This document shows positions 25,562-33,681 of a DNA stretch of 64,000 bases, piece after piece. The notes under the pieces were generated by a model. It was not told the origin of the DNA, searched no databases, and worked only from the letters and a program-made list of their open reading frames with translations. Source of the DNA: Baekduia soli (GTDB taxonomy: Bacteria; Actinomycetota; Thermoleophilia; Solirubrobacterales; Solirubrobacteraceae). The number at the start of each line of letters is the position of its first letter. Positions within the stretch are counted from its first letter, which is position 1. The translations under genes and the position numbers were made by a program. Location of the stretch: NCBI RefSeq assembly GCF_007970665.1, contig NZ_CP042430.1, forward strand, positions 3,658,001 through 3,722,000, written 5' to 3'.

Positions 25562-25758
25562 GCCGCGGTGCCCGAGAGCCAGTGCTCGATCTCGACGCGG
25601 ACGAATCGGACGCGCCGGCCGAACCGGCGACAGGGCATTCGGCCTTCTCGTGCGAACGCGAGGACCGTGGTTCCCGGGATGCCCAGAAGTTCGCCGACCT
25701 GGTCCGCGGTAAGGAGCGGCTCGTCAAGGGTGATGCGAGGTGAGTTCATGGACGGCAA
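25558..25758 (-). CDS. excisionase-type helix-turn-helix protein of element 2
   Basis: 66 aa from ATG 25758. A MerR/excisionase DNA-binding domain fills the protein: LLTADQVGELLGIPGTTVLA, FAREGRMPCRRFGRRVRFVR, VEIEHWL. It is related to the excisionase of element 1 (10169-10456). It starts the early leftward operon and is preceded by the dyad at 25807-25822. Confidence 0.8.
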   Translation of the reverse strand: MPSMNSPRITLDEPLLTADQVGELLGIPGTTVLAFAREGRMPCRRFGRRVRFVRVEIEHWLSGTAA

Positions 25759-25806
25759 AGTGAGTGCGCCTCAGGACACCTCAGCCGTCCCGTTCCCGGA
25801 AGTAGC

Positions 25807-25822
25807 GCGATAGATATATCGC
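25807..25822. promoter_or_regulatory. AT-rich dyad upstream of the excisionase gene
   Basis: GCGAT-6 bp-ATCGC with an AT-rich centre (AGATAT), 49 bp ahead of the excisionase ATG and just past the integrase stop. The only AT-rich spot in this junction, so a promoter/operator or an excisionase-binding site is plausible. Confidence 0.4.
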
Positions 25823-25848
25823 TAACGCAAACTCTTGGCGCGTTGCCG

Positions 25849-27135
25849 CTACATCATCAGTTCACCGGCTGGCGCCACCTCGATCGAAAACGCCGCGCTC
25901 AGCTTCGCTGCGACATCGTTTCGGGGGACGCTGTGCACATAGCGCATCGTGGTTGCGATGTCGGAGTGGCCCATCCAAAGCCGAACATCACTTAGCGGCG
26001 CAACCCGGACAGCCAACGAGCCAAAGCAGTGCCGGAGATCGTGCAGCCTGATGGGATTTTCCTTCGTCCGGAGGTGACCCAGGCCAGCACCGTCCAAGGC
26101 GGCATAGAACGCACGCCGCAGGTCGTTGTCGTTGAACGGCCCTCCCATCTGCGCCGGGAACACGCGGTCCCCAGGCTCGAGGAAGAACTCTCTCCGGCTG
26201 ATCGCATCGAGGGCTCGGGCAGCCTGGTCAATCAGCGGTACCGAGCGCACAAGCCCAGACTTGGGCGGCTTCTCCGACGCCCCGGCCGGCGCCGACGTCG
26301 GGGCGTTGCGCCGGACGTGCACGATCGCATGGGCGAAGTCGACGTCCTCCCACCGCAGCGCCCGGAGCTCGCCGAGGCGAAGCCCGGTGTACGCAGCAAA
26401 GCGGATCGTCGCTGCCGTCTGGTCAGCCCACGCCCGGCACTGGTCGCTCGCGTGCTGATCGCCGTCGACCGGCGCCCAGGCTCCGGCTGCCGCCCGCCCC
26501 ACCGCTTCTACCTCGGCAGGCTCGAGCACATTGAACGCGCCAGAAGCCCTCACGCGGACCTTCTCGGCCCGAGCGGCCGGATTCGCCTCCAGGAGGCCAT
26601 CCCTGACGGCGCGGCCCAGGACGCCGTGGAGCACAACCTGCGCTTGCTGCACCGTGCGCGGCGCCTTGCCCGCGTCGAGCATCGCTTCGCGGAACGCGTC
26701 GACCGTTGCCGTCGTGATGGACGCCAGGGGCGTCGCGCGGCCGATACGCGGCTCGAGATGCGTTCCGACGATGCCCTTGTAGCCCCGGTAGGTGCTCGGC
26801 TCCCGGTCCCGCTTCGCCCGGGCGAGGTAGATGTCGACCGCGTCCCCGAAGGTGGCCCCGGCGTTCTTCGCGCGCACCGCCGGCCTCGCACCCAGCAGCT
26901 CCTGGAGCGCCTGCTCGGCCATCTTGGGCGTCAGATAACCCTCAGGACAGGATCCGTCGGCCGCACGCCACACGACGGCGCCTCTGGGCGTCCTGCGGCT
27001 TGTGGGCTTGATCCACGCTGGGCCTAACGCCGTCCTGGTCCGCTTCCCATCCGCGGTCGCGTTGTGTACGGCGATCCAGCGGCGGCCGCCGCCCCAATCC
27101 TTCACCACGAGATGGCCCGTCGCCGGCTTACGCAT
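25849..27135 (-). CDS. tyrosine-type site-specific integrase of element 2
   Basis: 428 aa from ATG 27135, which overlaps the upstream gene's stop by 8 bp; a longer frame to 27219 has no homology at its start. Arm-binding-like N-terminus (GHLVVKDWGGGRRWIAVHNA, TPRGAVVWRAADGS), core-binding domain, then the catalytic domain with Arg in YTGLRLGELRAL (about 252), LHDLRHCFGSL (about 365), MGHSDIATTMRYVHS with His and nucleophile Tyr (about 398). Homologous throughout to the element 1 integrase. It lies next to the tRNA attachment site, separated only by one small gene. Confidence 0.94.
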   Translation of the reverse strand: MRKPATGHLVVKDWGGGRRWIAVHNATADGKRTRTALGPAWIKPTSRRTPRGAVVWRAADGSCPEGYLTPKMAEQALQELLGARPAVRAKNAGATFGDAVDIYLARAKRDREPSTYRGYKGIVGTHLEPRIGRATPLASITTATVDAFREAMLDAGKAPRTVQQAQVVLHGVLGRAVRDGLLEANPAARAEKVRVRASGAFNVLEPAEVEAVGRAAAGAWAPVDGDQHASDQCRAWADQTAATIRFAAYTGLRLGELRALRWEDVDFAHAIVHVRRNAPTSAPAGASEKPPKSGLVRSVPLIDQAARALDAISRREFFLEPGDRVFPAQMGGPFNDNDLRRAFYAALDGAGLGHLRTKENPIRLHDLRHCFGSLAVRVAPLSDVRLWMGHSDIATTMRYVHSVPRNDVAAKLSAAFSIEVAPAGELMM

Positions 27136-27565
27136 CGTCGCCAGGCGTCCAGCCAGAGCGAATGACCTCAGGGAGAAGCTCTCCCACCCAGCCCCCCATG
27201 GCGGCCGAGGTTCGGACAAAGGCCGCGCTTGCGATTCGATCTGGGATCTGGACGCCGAGGTAGACGGCGCCCGGCACCTCCCACGCTAGGTCGATCACCC
27301 CACCGTCCGGTCCCGTGAGCCATGCGTGCGCGATGGGGTGGCCGACAAGGCCGGCGGAGACCGCGACGCCCTCGGTGTAGGTGACGCTCGGATCTCTCAT
27401 CCAGCGCTGCGCGGAGGCGTAGCACCCGTGCGGCTTCTTGTTCCGTCGACGCCCCCACCCCGTGGGAACGGGCCGGCCTGCCTGCTCCCGCCCGTGGTCG
27501 ATGAGGAAGCGCTCGAGCTCCCTGATCTCTGCCATCGGGGCAATCATCGTCTTCACGTCATGCAT
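27128..27565 (-). CDS. small protein with Cys-His-Asp order (papain/transglutaminase-like?)
   Basis: 145 aa from ATG 27565, GAGG five bases upstream. After a helical, Arg/Lys-rich N-terminus come KPHGCYASAQRWMRD (Cys about 50), HPIAHAWLTGPDGGVIDLAW (His and Asp about 83-94) and VYLGVQIPD. Cys, then His in 'HAW', then Asp in 'V-I-D-L-A-W' is the order of papain-like and transglutaminase-like catalytic triads and recurs in short phage proteins of unknown function. The gene lies between the tRNA attachment site and the integrase, and is coupled to the integrase. Catalysis is a prediction only. Confidence 0.6.
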   Translation of the reverse strand: MHDVKTMIAPMAEIRELERFLIDHGREQAGRPVPTGWGRRRNKKPHGCYASAQRWMRDPSVTYTEGVAVSAGLVGHPIAHAWLTGPDGGVIDLAWEVPGAVYLGVQIPDRIASAAFVRTSAAMGGWVGELLPEVIRSGWTPGDDA

Positions 27566-27719
27566 GACGTCCTCTCGGTCGCGCCCCCTTGTCGATTGGG
27601 CGCCGATTGCGGGGCCTGAGACACAGCCCCGGGCAACTAAGCCACAGGATTTAAGAACAGGTCGACGACGGAACCGCATGGTCGGCGCAGAAAGCGGGAC
27701 GTTTGCAGGGAAATCCTGA

Positions 27720-27793
27720 TGGGCCGGGGAGGACTCGAACCCCCACCAAACGGATTATGAGTCCGCTGCTCTACCCGGTTGAGCTACCGGCCC
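27720..27793 (-). tRNA. tRNA with CAU anticodon (Met, or Ile2 if lysidine-modified)
   Basis: 74 nt with full cloverleaf: acceptor GGGCCGG/CCGGCCC, D stem GCTC/GAGC, anticodon stem GCGGA/TCCGT with loop CTCATAA (anticodon CAU), T stem GGGGG/CCTCC and loop TTCGAGT, discriminator A. CCA is not encoded. C4-G69 and C5-G68 are compatible with TilS recognition, so the isoleucine-AUA type is possible; elongator methionine is equally so. Its 3' half (27720-27763) is the attachment site used by both integrative elements. Confidence 0.93.
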
Positions 27794-27888
27794 GCGCAGG
27801 AATCTAGACAACGCGCCTGCGCGACCCGCGCCCGTTCTCCGGCCGACAGCCGCCAGTCGCCGGAGCACCCACCGGGTAGGCATGACGT

Positions 27889-28248
27889 GTGAGCACCGAC
27901 CCGCCGCCCCTGACCCTCGCCCAGGCCGTCCATCGCGCCGCGCAGGCCGTGGACCCCGACGGCGCCGACGCCGACGTGGCCGAGCTGCTGCTGCGCTTCG
28001 AGGACCGCGATGAGCCGATCGCCTCCGTGGTCGACGTCGAGGAGCAGATGGCCGAGGCCGTGCGCAGCCTCGACGTGGACGGCGAGAACCCGGCCCTGAC
28101 GCTCGCCGGCGCCGTCGTCACCTACCTCGCGTTCCGGCGCGACGAGGCCGACGAGGACCCCCAGCGGCTGCTGCACCTCGCGGCCGACGCCGAGTTCGAC
28201 GGCCGCCCGCCGCCCGCCGTCGCCGCGTTCCTGGCCGGCGACTCCTAG
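27889..28248 (+). CDS. conserved hypothetical acidic protein
   Basis: 119 aa from GTG 27889. Acidic and helical (LLLRFEDRDEPIASVVDVEE, LTLAGAVVTYLAFRRDEADE, LLHLAADAEFDG). No domain recognised. It is the first chromosomal gene after the tRNA and is followed 11 bp later by the CoA-binding protein, suggesting one transcript. Confidence 0.65.
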   Translation: MSTDPPPLTLAQAVHRAAQAVDPDGADADVAELLLRFEDRDEPIASVVDVEEQMAEAVRSLDVDGENPALTLAGAVVTYLAFRRDEADEDPQRLLHLAADAEFDGRPPPAVAAFLAGDS

Positions 28249-28259
28249 ACACTGCGCCG

Positions 28260-28676
28260 ATGGACGACGCGGTGCGCACCCTGCTGACCACCACCCGCAC
28301 CTGGGCGGTCGTCGGCTGCTCGCCGGACCCGTCGCGCGACTCGCACCGGATCGCCGCGCTCCTGCAGGCCCGCGGGATGCGCATCATCCCGGTCAACCCC
28401 GCCGCGACGACGATCCTCGGAGAGCGGGCCTACCCCACGCTCTCGGACGTCCCGGAGCACGAGCGCGTCGAGGTCGTCGACATCTTCCGCCGCAGCTCGG
28501 CCGCAGGCGCACACGTCGACGAGGCCATCGCCGCCGGTGTCCGCGGCGTCTGGCTCCAGCTCGGCGTGATCGACCACGCCGCCGCGCAGCGGGCCCGCAC
28601 GGCGGGGCTGCACGTCGTCATGGACCGCTGCCCGGCGATCGAGCTCCCGCGGCTGGACGCCGGGCGGGACTCCTAG
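28260..28676 (+). CDS. CoA-binding domain protein (YccU type)
   Basis: 138 aa, a single Rossmann-like CoA-binding domain: RTWAVVGCSPDPSRDSHRIA (nucleotide loop), MRIIPVNPAATTILGERAYP, VEVVDIFRRSSAAGAHVDEA, GVWLQLGVID and HVVMDRCPAIE. Family members bind CoA or acyl-CoA; physiological role unknown. The stop codon overlaps tail to tail with the corrected end of the leftward lipoprotein gene. Confidence 0.85.
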   Translation: MDDAVRTLLTTTRTWAVVGCSPDPSRDSHRIAALLQARGMRIIPVNPAATTILGERAYPTLSDVPEHERVEVVDIFRRSSAAGAHVDEAIAAGVRGVWLQLGVIDHAAAQRARTAGLHVVMDRCPAIELPRLDAGRDS

Positions 28677-28683
28677 CTCGCGG

Positions 28684-29679
28684 TCACCTTCGCGACGGCC
28701 CGCTCGAGCTCGCCGGCGAGAAGGCGCCCTCGAAGCGCGTCGAGATGATGCCCTTGCGATCGATCACGAACGTCCACGGCTCGGTCTGCAGGTGGTATGG
28801 CCCCAACTGCGGGCGCAGGCCCTTGGACACGTCGTTGTCCCGGTAGATCTCCTGGTGGATGAAGGAGACCTTGTCGCCCACCTTGGCCTGCACCTCGTCG
28901 ACGACGTCGACGACCGGCCCGCAGACGCGGCTCTGGCAGAGCTGCGGCGTGGCGAACGTCAGGACCACGGGCTTCTTGCCGACGACGTCGGCGAAGTCGT
29001 CCTTGAGCAGCGACTCGGCCGGCGGCAGGCGCGTGTCGATCTTCGACAGGTCACCGGCCACGTCGGCGGGCGTCAGCGTATGGATGACCGGCGCCTTGTC
29101 GCCGGGGCCGGGCACGGCCGCGGCCTTGCCGCCGACCTTCATGCCGTAGGGGCTGGAGGCCACGAGGCGCCCGTCGAGCTTGGCGACGGCCAGCACGGCG
29201 TAGCTGCCGTTGCGCGGGAACGGCACGTCGGCGACGTAGACGCCGTGGGCGGCGTCGGGGTCGGTCGCCGTCTGCTTGCTCTCGAACTGCGGGGAGACCT
29301 TGAGCGACTCGCTGCGCGCGACGAACGGGCCGCGCGCGTCCGAGCCGTCGGTCTTGCCGATGTACAGCGCCACCGCGGCGCCCGAGAGCTGCTTGCGCGC
29401 CGTGTCGAACAGCGCGAAGCCGATCCGGTTCGTGCCCTTGGTCAACAGGGAGACGCTCGGCGCGAACACCGGGCCCTTGGGCAGGCCGTTGATGATGTCG
29501 GGCAGCGTCCGGCCGGTGGCCATGGGGAAGTCCTCGGCCGTCGCGGTCGGCGCCGGCTGCGCGGCGGGCGTGTCGCTGGAGCTCGAGCCCGACGAGCCGC
29601 AACCGGCCGCCAGGAGCAGGGGCACGGCCAGGGCGCAGAGCAGGGTGGGCAGGCGGCGGGCGGCGCGGGAACGGGGCAT
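28684..29679 (-). CDS. lipoprotein with thioredoxin-like domain, 3' frameshift
   Basis: 331 aa as read. Signal peptide with lipobox LLLAAGC (Cys about 27), then a Ser/Thr-rich linker, a beta-rich domain (FAPSVSLLTKGTNRIGFALF) and a C-terminal thioredoxin-like domain: KKPVVLTFATPQLCQSRVCG (Cys-x4-Cys), VSFIHQEIYRDNDVSKG and TEPWTFVIDRKGIISTRFEG. After RFEGAF the frame runs into unlike sequence; shifting by one base at about 28718 restores a normal end (GELERAVAKVTAS, stop at 28673), so one G is probably missing. Likely an envelope redox or sensor lipoprotein. Confidence 0.8.
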   Translation of the reverse strand: MPRSRAARRLPTLLCALAVPLLLAAGCGSSGSSSSDTPAAQPAPTATAEDFPMATGRTLPDIINGLPKGPVFAPSVSLLTKGTNRIGFALFDTARKQLSGAAVALYIGKTDGSDARGPFVARSESLKVSPQFESKQTATDPDAAHGVYVADVPFPRNGSYAVLAVAKLDGRLVASSPYGMKVGGKAAAVPGPGDKAPVIHTLTPADVAGDLSKIDTRLPPAESLLKDDFADVVGKKPVVLTFATPQLCQSRVCGPVVDVVDEVQAKVGDKVSFIHQEIYRDNDVSKGLRPQLGPYHLQTEPWTFVIDRKGIISTRFEGAFSPASSSGPSRR

Positions 29680-29761
29680 GGGCGCCGCAGAGGCTAATGG
29701 GATGATTGGATACCCGCGCCGCTGCCGGACGGTGGCGGCCTCAAGCCTTCAAGGAGAGCAG

Positions 29762-30475
29762 ATGGCGCAGCGCGCAGCGATCGTGACGGGGGCATCGAGC
29801 GGCATCGGCCTGGCCATCGCCCAGGTGCTGGGCGAGGAGGGCTTCGGCCTGACCGTCGCGGCCCGGCGGCCCGAGAAGCTCGAGGAGGCCGCCCGCGGCC
29901 TGACCGACCAGGGCTTCGACGTGGAGGTCGTCGCCGCAGCGCTCGGCGACGAGGAGGGCGTCAAGGCGGTCGTCGCCGCCCACCGCGAGCGCTACGGGCG
30001 CCTCGACCTCCTGGTCAACAACGCGGGGGTCGGGATCGGCTCCCCCGTCGGCGAGATCGAGACCAAGAAGCTCGACATGCAGCTCGACGTCAACCTGCGG
30101 TCGATCATCCTGTTCTACCGCGAGACCGTCGACCTCCTCCGCGCCGCCGGCGCGCAGGACGGCGCGATGGTCGTCAACACGGCCTCGATCTCGGCCAAGC
30201 GCGGCCAGCCGTGGATGTCGGTCTACTCGGCGACGAAGGGCGCGGTGGTCAACTTCACCGAGGCCATGCACAAGGAGCTGTCGCAGGACGGCATCAAGTC
30301 CACCGCCCTGTGCCCCGGCTGGGTGGCGACGCCGATGACCGAGTTCATCCAGGACCAGATCCCAGCCGAGCAGATGATCACCCCGGCCGACATCGGCGAG
30401 ACGATGCGGTGGCTGCTGCGCCTCTCCCCCGCGTGCATCATCCCCGAGATCCAGTTCATCCGTCCCGGGGACTGA
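29762..30475 (+). CDS. short-chain dehydrogenase/reductase (SDR)
   Basis: 237 aa from ATG 29762 with AAGGAG seven bases upstream. Classical SDR: cofactor loop VTGASSGIGLAIA (11-20), NNAGVG, catalytic Ser in NTASISAKRGQ (about 140), YSATKGAVVNF with Tyr-x3-Lys (about 155-159), then LCPGWVATPM. The residue after beta-2 (AARRPEKLE) suggests NADP. Substrate unknown; the layout is of 3-oxoacyl-ACP reductase-like SDRs. Confidence 0.92.
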   Translation: MAQRAAIVTGASSGIGLAIAQVLGEEGFGLTVAARRPEKLEEAARGLTDQGFDVEVVAAALGDEEGVKAVVAAHRERYGRLDLLVNNAGVGIGSPVGEIETKKLDMQLDVNLRSIILFYRETVDLLRAAGAQDGAMVVNTASISAKRGQPWMSVYSATKGAVVNFTEAMHKELSQDGIKSTALCPGWVATPMTEFIQDQIPAEQMITPADIGETMRWLLRLSPACIIPEIQFIRPGD

Positions 30476-30482
30476 GGCGGCT

Positions 30483-30853
30483 TCAGCGCGGCACGAGCGG
30501 CTCGGCGCGCTCGAGGGCGTCGAGCGCCCGCTCGGCGTCGGCCGCGGCGCGGCCGGGTCGCGACCCGGCCGGGCCAGCCCGGTGCTACGCGCCTCCTGCG
30601 CCCGGCGGGGGGCGGCGCGGGCGCGCTTGGCCGCGGCGAAGCGATCCCAGGCGTGGGCGAAGGACACGAAGCTCGTGCGGCCGCCGTGGCGGTGGGCGGC
30701 GAGCATCGGGCAGACCCCGCCACTGCGGTCGCTGTAGGCGCCCACGATGATCTCGTTGCCGCGGATGCCCTCGAGCATCGCCTCACGCGTGTGCTGCGGG
30801 AGGCGGTCGATGGTGCGGCGCAGGTCGTCGATCGGTGAGCGCGCTCGTCGCAT
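30483..30853 (-). CDS. conserved hypothetical protein, frameshifted
   Basis: Starts at ATG 30853. The first 75 residues are coherent (IDDLRRTIDRLPQHTREAML, EGIRGNEIIVGAYSDRSGGV, CPMLAAHRHGGRTSFVSFAH) and match an uncharacterised family I recall from this order of bacteria. The frame then becomes Arg/Pro noise, while another frame gives a good end (DAERALDALERAEPLVPR, stop at 30483). One missing base near 30545 explains this. Function unknown; the single Cys before PMLAAHR is conserved in memory of the family but unverified. Confidence 0.6.
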
Positions 30854-30941
30854 AAGGTCCCGGTGTCCCGCCGGGGCGCGAAGACCCTGCCCCGGGCCTC
30901 GCGCCGCCAAGGCGTTCTCCTGCTCGTGAAAGGACCGTTGC

Positions 30942-31985
30942 ATGCGCCTGGGCGTCCACATCGGCTACTGGGGTCTCGGCCTGACGCGCCAGGACCAGCT
31001 GGCGATCGTGCTGGAGGCCGAGCGGCTGGGCTACGACAGCGTGTGGGCGGCCGAGGCCTACGGCTCGGACGTCGCGACGATCCTCGGCTGGATCGCCGGC
31101 CAGACCGAGCGCATCAGGATCGGCTCCTCGATCTTCCAGATGCCCGGCCGCAGCGCGGCGATGACCGCGATGACCGCGGCCACGCTGGACCAGCTCTCCG
31201 ACGGACGCATGCTGCTGGGCATCGGGTCCTCGGGCCCCCAGGTCTCCGAGGGCTGGCACGGGGTCCGCTTCGCCCGGCAGCTGCAGCGCACGCGCGAGTA
31301 CATCGCGGTCGTCCGGATGGCCCTGGCCCGCGAGCGCGTGGAGTTCCACGGGGAGACGATCGACCTGCCGCTGCCCGACGGGCCGGGCAAGGCCCTCAAG
31401 CTCACGATCGCGCCCGTCCAGGAGCGCATCCCGATCTACCTGGCGGCCATCGGGCCGCGCAACACGGCGCTGGCGGGCGAGATCGCCGACGGCTGGATCC
31501 CCACGCTGCTGTCGCCCGAGCACCTGCCCGAGCTGCGCGGCTTCCTCGAGGAGGGCGCCGCGCGCGCCGGGCGCAGCCTGGAGGGCTTCGACATCGCCCC
31601 GACCGTCACGGTGAACATCACCGACGACATCGCGGGCGCGCGCGACGCGATGCGGCCCTACATCGCCCTCTACGTCGGTGGCATGGGCTCGCGCGAGAAG
31701 AACTTCTACAACACGCTCGTGCAGCGCTACGGGTTCGAGGACGCCGCGCGCGAGGTGCAGGACCTCTACCTCGAGGGTCGCAAGGAGGAGGCCGCGGCGG
31801 CGCTGCCCGACGCGCTCATCGACCTCGTCGCCCTCGTCGGGCCCGCCGACCGCGTCCGCGAGCGCCTGCGCGCCTACCGGGACGCCGGCGTCGGGACCCT
31901 GGGCGTGTCGCCGATGGCCTGGACGCGCGAGGAGCGCATCCGCCAGCTGCGGCTCGTGGCCGAGCTCGCGGAGGACGTGGCCTGA
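30942..31985 (+). CDS. LLM-class F420-dependent oxidoreductase
   Basis: 347 aa from ATG 30942. TIM-barrel luciferase-like monooxygenase with MRLGVHIGYWGLGLTRQDQL, LGYDSVWAAEAYGSDVATIL, RIRIGSSIFQMPGRSAAMTA and LGIGSSGPQVSEGWHGVRF, the last typical of F420-binding members. These use reduced F420 for hydride transfer to varied substrates. It overlaps the following glycosyltransferase by 4 bp, so the enzymes are probably made together. Confidence 0.92.
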   Translation: MRLGVHIGYWGLGLTRQDQLAIVLEAERLGYDSVWAAEAYGSDVATILGWIAGQTERIRIGSSIFQMPGRSAAMTAMTAATLDQLSDGRMLLGIGSSGPQVSEGWHGVRFARQLQRTREYIAVVRMALARERVEFHGETIDLPLPDGPGKALKLTIAPVQERIPIYLAAIGPRNTALAGEIADGWIPTLLSPEHLPELRGFLEEGAARAGRSLEGFDIAPTVTVNITDDIAGARDAMRPYIALYVGGMGSREKNFYNTLVQRYGFEDAAREVQDLYLEGRKEEAAAALPDALIDLVALVGPADRVRERLRAYRDAGVGTLGVSPMAWTREERIRQLRLVAELAEDVA

Positions 31986-33174
31986 AGGTCCTGCTCGGTG
32001 CGTTCGGGGACGCGGGGCACGCGTTCCCGGTCATCGCCCTGGGCCGCGCCCTGCGCGCCCGGGGCCACGACGTCGTGGTCGAGACCTGGACGCGCTGGCA
32101 GCCCGACGTCGAGCGCGAGGGCCTGCGGTTCGCCCCGGCGCCCGAATACCACGTCTTCCCGACCCAGGAGCGCCCGCTCAAGCCCTACGAGGAGGTCCGG
32201 CGGGCCACCGGCGTCACGCGCGGGCTCGTCGCCGCCGAGCGCCCCGACGTGGTCGTGGCCGACATCCTCACGCTCGCGCCGGCGCTGGCCGCCGAGCTGG
32301 AGGGCGTCCCGTGGGCGACGCTGGTCCCCCACGTCGACCCACGCGGCCATCCGGGCTTCGCGCCGTACTCCCTCGGCGCGCGCCTGCCGCGCACGGAGCT
32401 CGGGCGCCGCGCCTGGGGCCTGCTGGACCCGCTGCTGGAGCGCGGCGTGCAGCTCGGCCGGCGCGAGCTCAACGCGACCCGCGCGCGGCTGGGCCTGCCG
32501 CCGCTGGCCCACGTGCACGGCGGGATCAGCCGGCAGCTGGCGCTCATCGGGACCTTCCCCCAGCTCGAGTACCCGCGCGAGCCGCCCGAGCCCGCGACGC
32601 ACGTCGTGGGCCCGCTGCAGTGGGAGCCGCCGTTCGGCGACGTCGACCTGCCCGAGGGCGACCCGTCGTGGCCGCTGGTGCTCGTCGCGCCCTCGACGGC
32701 GCAGGACGCCGAGCAGCACATGCTGCGCGCGGCGCTGGAGGGCCTCGCCGGGCTGCCCGTCCGCGTCCTGGCCTCCACGAACCACCGGCCGCTGCCGGGC
32801 CCGGCGGTGGTCCCGGCCAACGCCCGCCTGGTCGACTGGGTCTCCTACTCGCGCACCATGCCGCGCTGCGACCTCGTGGTCTGCCACGCCGGCCACGGGA
32901 CCCTGGTGCGCGCGCTGTCGGCCGGCTGCGTCGTCGTCGCCTGCCCCGCGGCGGGCGACATGAACGAGAACGCGGCCCGCGTGGACTGGGCGGGGCGGGC
33001 GTCCGCCTGCCCCGCCGGCTCGTCTCCGCGCGCGGGCTGCGCCTGGCCGTCGCGAGCGCGCTGGCGCAGCCCGCGCTGCGCCGGCGCGCCGGGGAGCTGG
33101 CCGCGTGGGCGGCGGCGCACGACCCGGCCGACCGGGCCGCGGAGCTCGTCGAGGGCCTGGCCGCGGCGCCCTGA
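31982..33174 (+). CDS. GT1-type glycosyltransferase, frameshifted near the 3' end, apparent CTG start
   Basis: Begins at a CTG (31982) that overlaps the LLM stop as CTGA; no ATG, GTG or TTG is available nearby in frame. N-terminal domain VLLGAFGDAGHAFPVIALGR, C-terminal nucleotide-sugar domain with VLVAPSTAQDAEQHMLRAAL and the family signature VCHAGHGTLVRALSAGCVVV, CPAAGDMNENAARVDWAG. This is the MGT/UGT-like family that glycosylates lipids or small molecules. At about 32993 one base appears to be missing: the sequence AGVRLPRRLVSARGLRLAVA continues in another frame to a stop at 33174. Coupled with the F420 enzyme. Confidence 0.8.
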
Positions 33175-33216
33175 CCGCTCGGCCCCGGATTCCGTCCGCC
33201 ACGCGAACGAGCGTTC

Positions 33217-33438
33217 GTGTCCATGGATCGCGGGTGGCTGACGGAGCGACTGGACGCGGGAGGCTCGTACGACGCGCTGGCCCGCGAGGCGGGGTGCTCC
33301 CCGTCCAAGGTCGCCTGCTGGGCGGCGAACGGTGCCGGCGATGTGCCGCCGAGCAGGTGCGTGCCGAAGCCTCCGAGTGCGTGCTGCTGGGCTCGAACTG
33401 CCACGCGGAAGTCGAGGACGGTTTGATCGATCTCCAAG
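33217..33438 (+). pseudogene. remnant of an HNH-endonuclease-like gene
   Basis: The 5' part gives an HTH start (WLTERLDAGGSYDALAREAG, CSPSKVACWA) typical of an actinobacterial HNH family. A different frame just downstream gives its usual end (ECVLLGSNCHAEVEDGLIDL) containing the 'N-C-H' motif. The middle, including the first HNH residues, is gone. It ends 49 bp before tRNA-Asn. Confidence 0.5.
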
Positions 33439-33486
33439 GAAGCATCCAGACCGGCGCGCGGTCTATGCTGGACGTGGCAGCACCGA

Positions 33487-33558
33487 TCGGGGGTAGCTCA
33501 ACGGCAGAGCTCTCGACTGTTAATCGAGTGGTTGTGGGTTCGAATCCCACCCCCCGAG
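33487..33558 (+). tRNA. tRNA-Asn (GTT)
   Basis: 72 nt. Acceptor TCGGGGG/CCCCCGA, D stem GCTC/GAGC, anticodon stem CTCGA/TCGAG with loop CTGTTAA (anticodon GTT), T stem GTGGG/CCCAC and loop TTCGAAT, discriminator G. CCA not encoded. No attachment repeat is seen nearby. Confidence 0.95.
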
Positions 33559-33681
33559 CTTCCGGACCGCCCGCGATCCCTCCTTGACTCCGGCTCGGGT
33601 CGCGCGGATCATCCGGGGCCGAACGACGGGACGTGTCCAGGTCTGGACGGCCTGGGGAGGGACCGAGAAAGGGGAGCCTCG

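Larger units (their letters stand above)
12103..27719. mobile_element. integrative element 2 (prophage-like or satellite-like)
   Basis: About 15.6 kb between the repeat at 12103 and the intact tRNA. It visibly uses a less GC-rich sequence than the flanking chromosome. Nearly all genes read leftward from the tRNA side: a C-H-D protein, integrase, excisionase, a possible helicase-loader-like protein, two zinc-binding regulators, an eight-gene block of phage-structural type, a RES/Xre toxin-antitoxin pair, a recombinase-like fragment and a trio of small genes. No terminase, portal, protease, major capsid, tail or lysis gene is recognisable, so it is either a remnant or a satellite depending on another phage. 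Confidence 0.75.
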
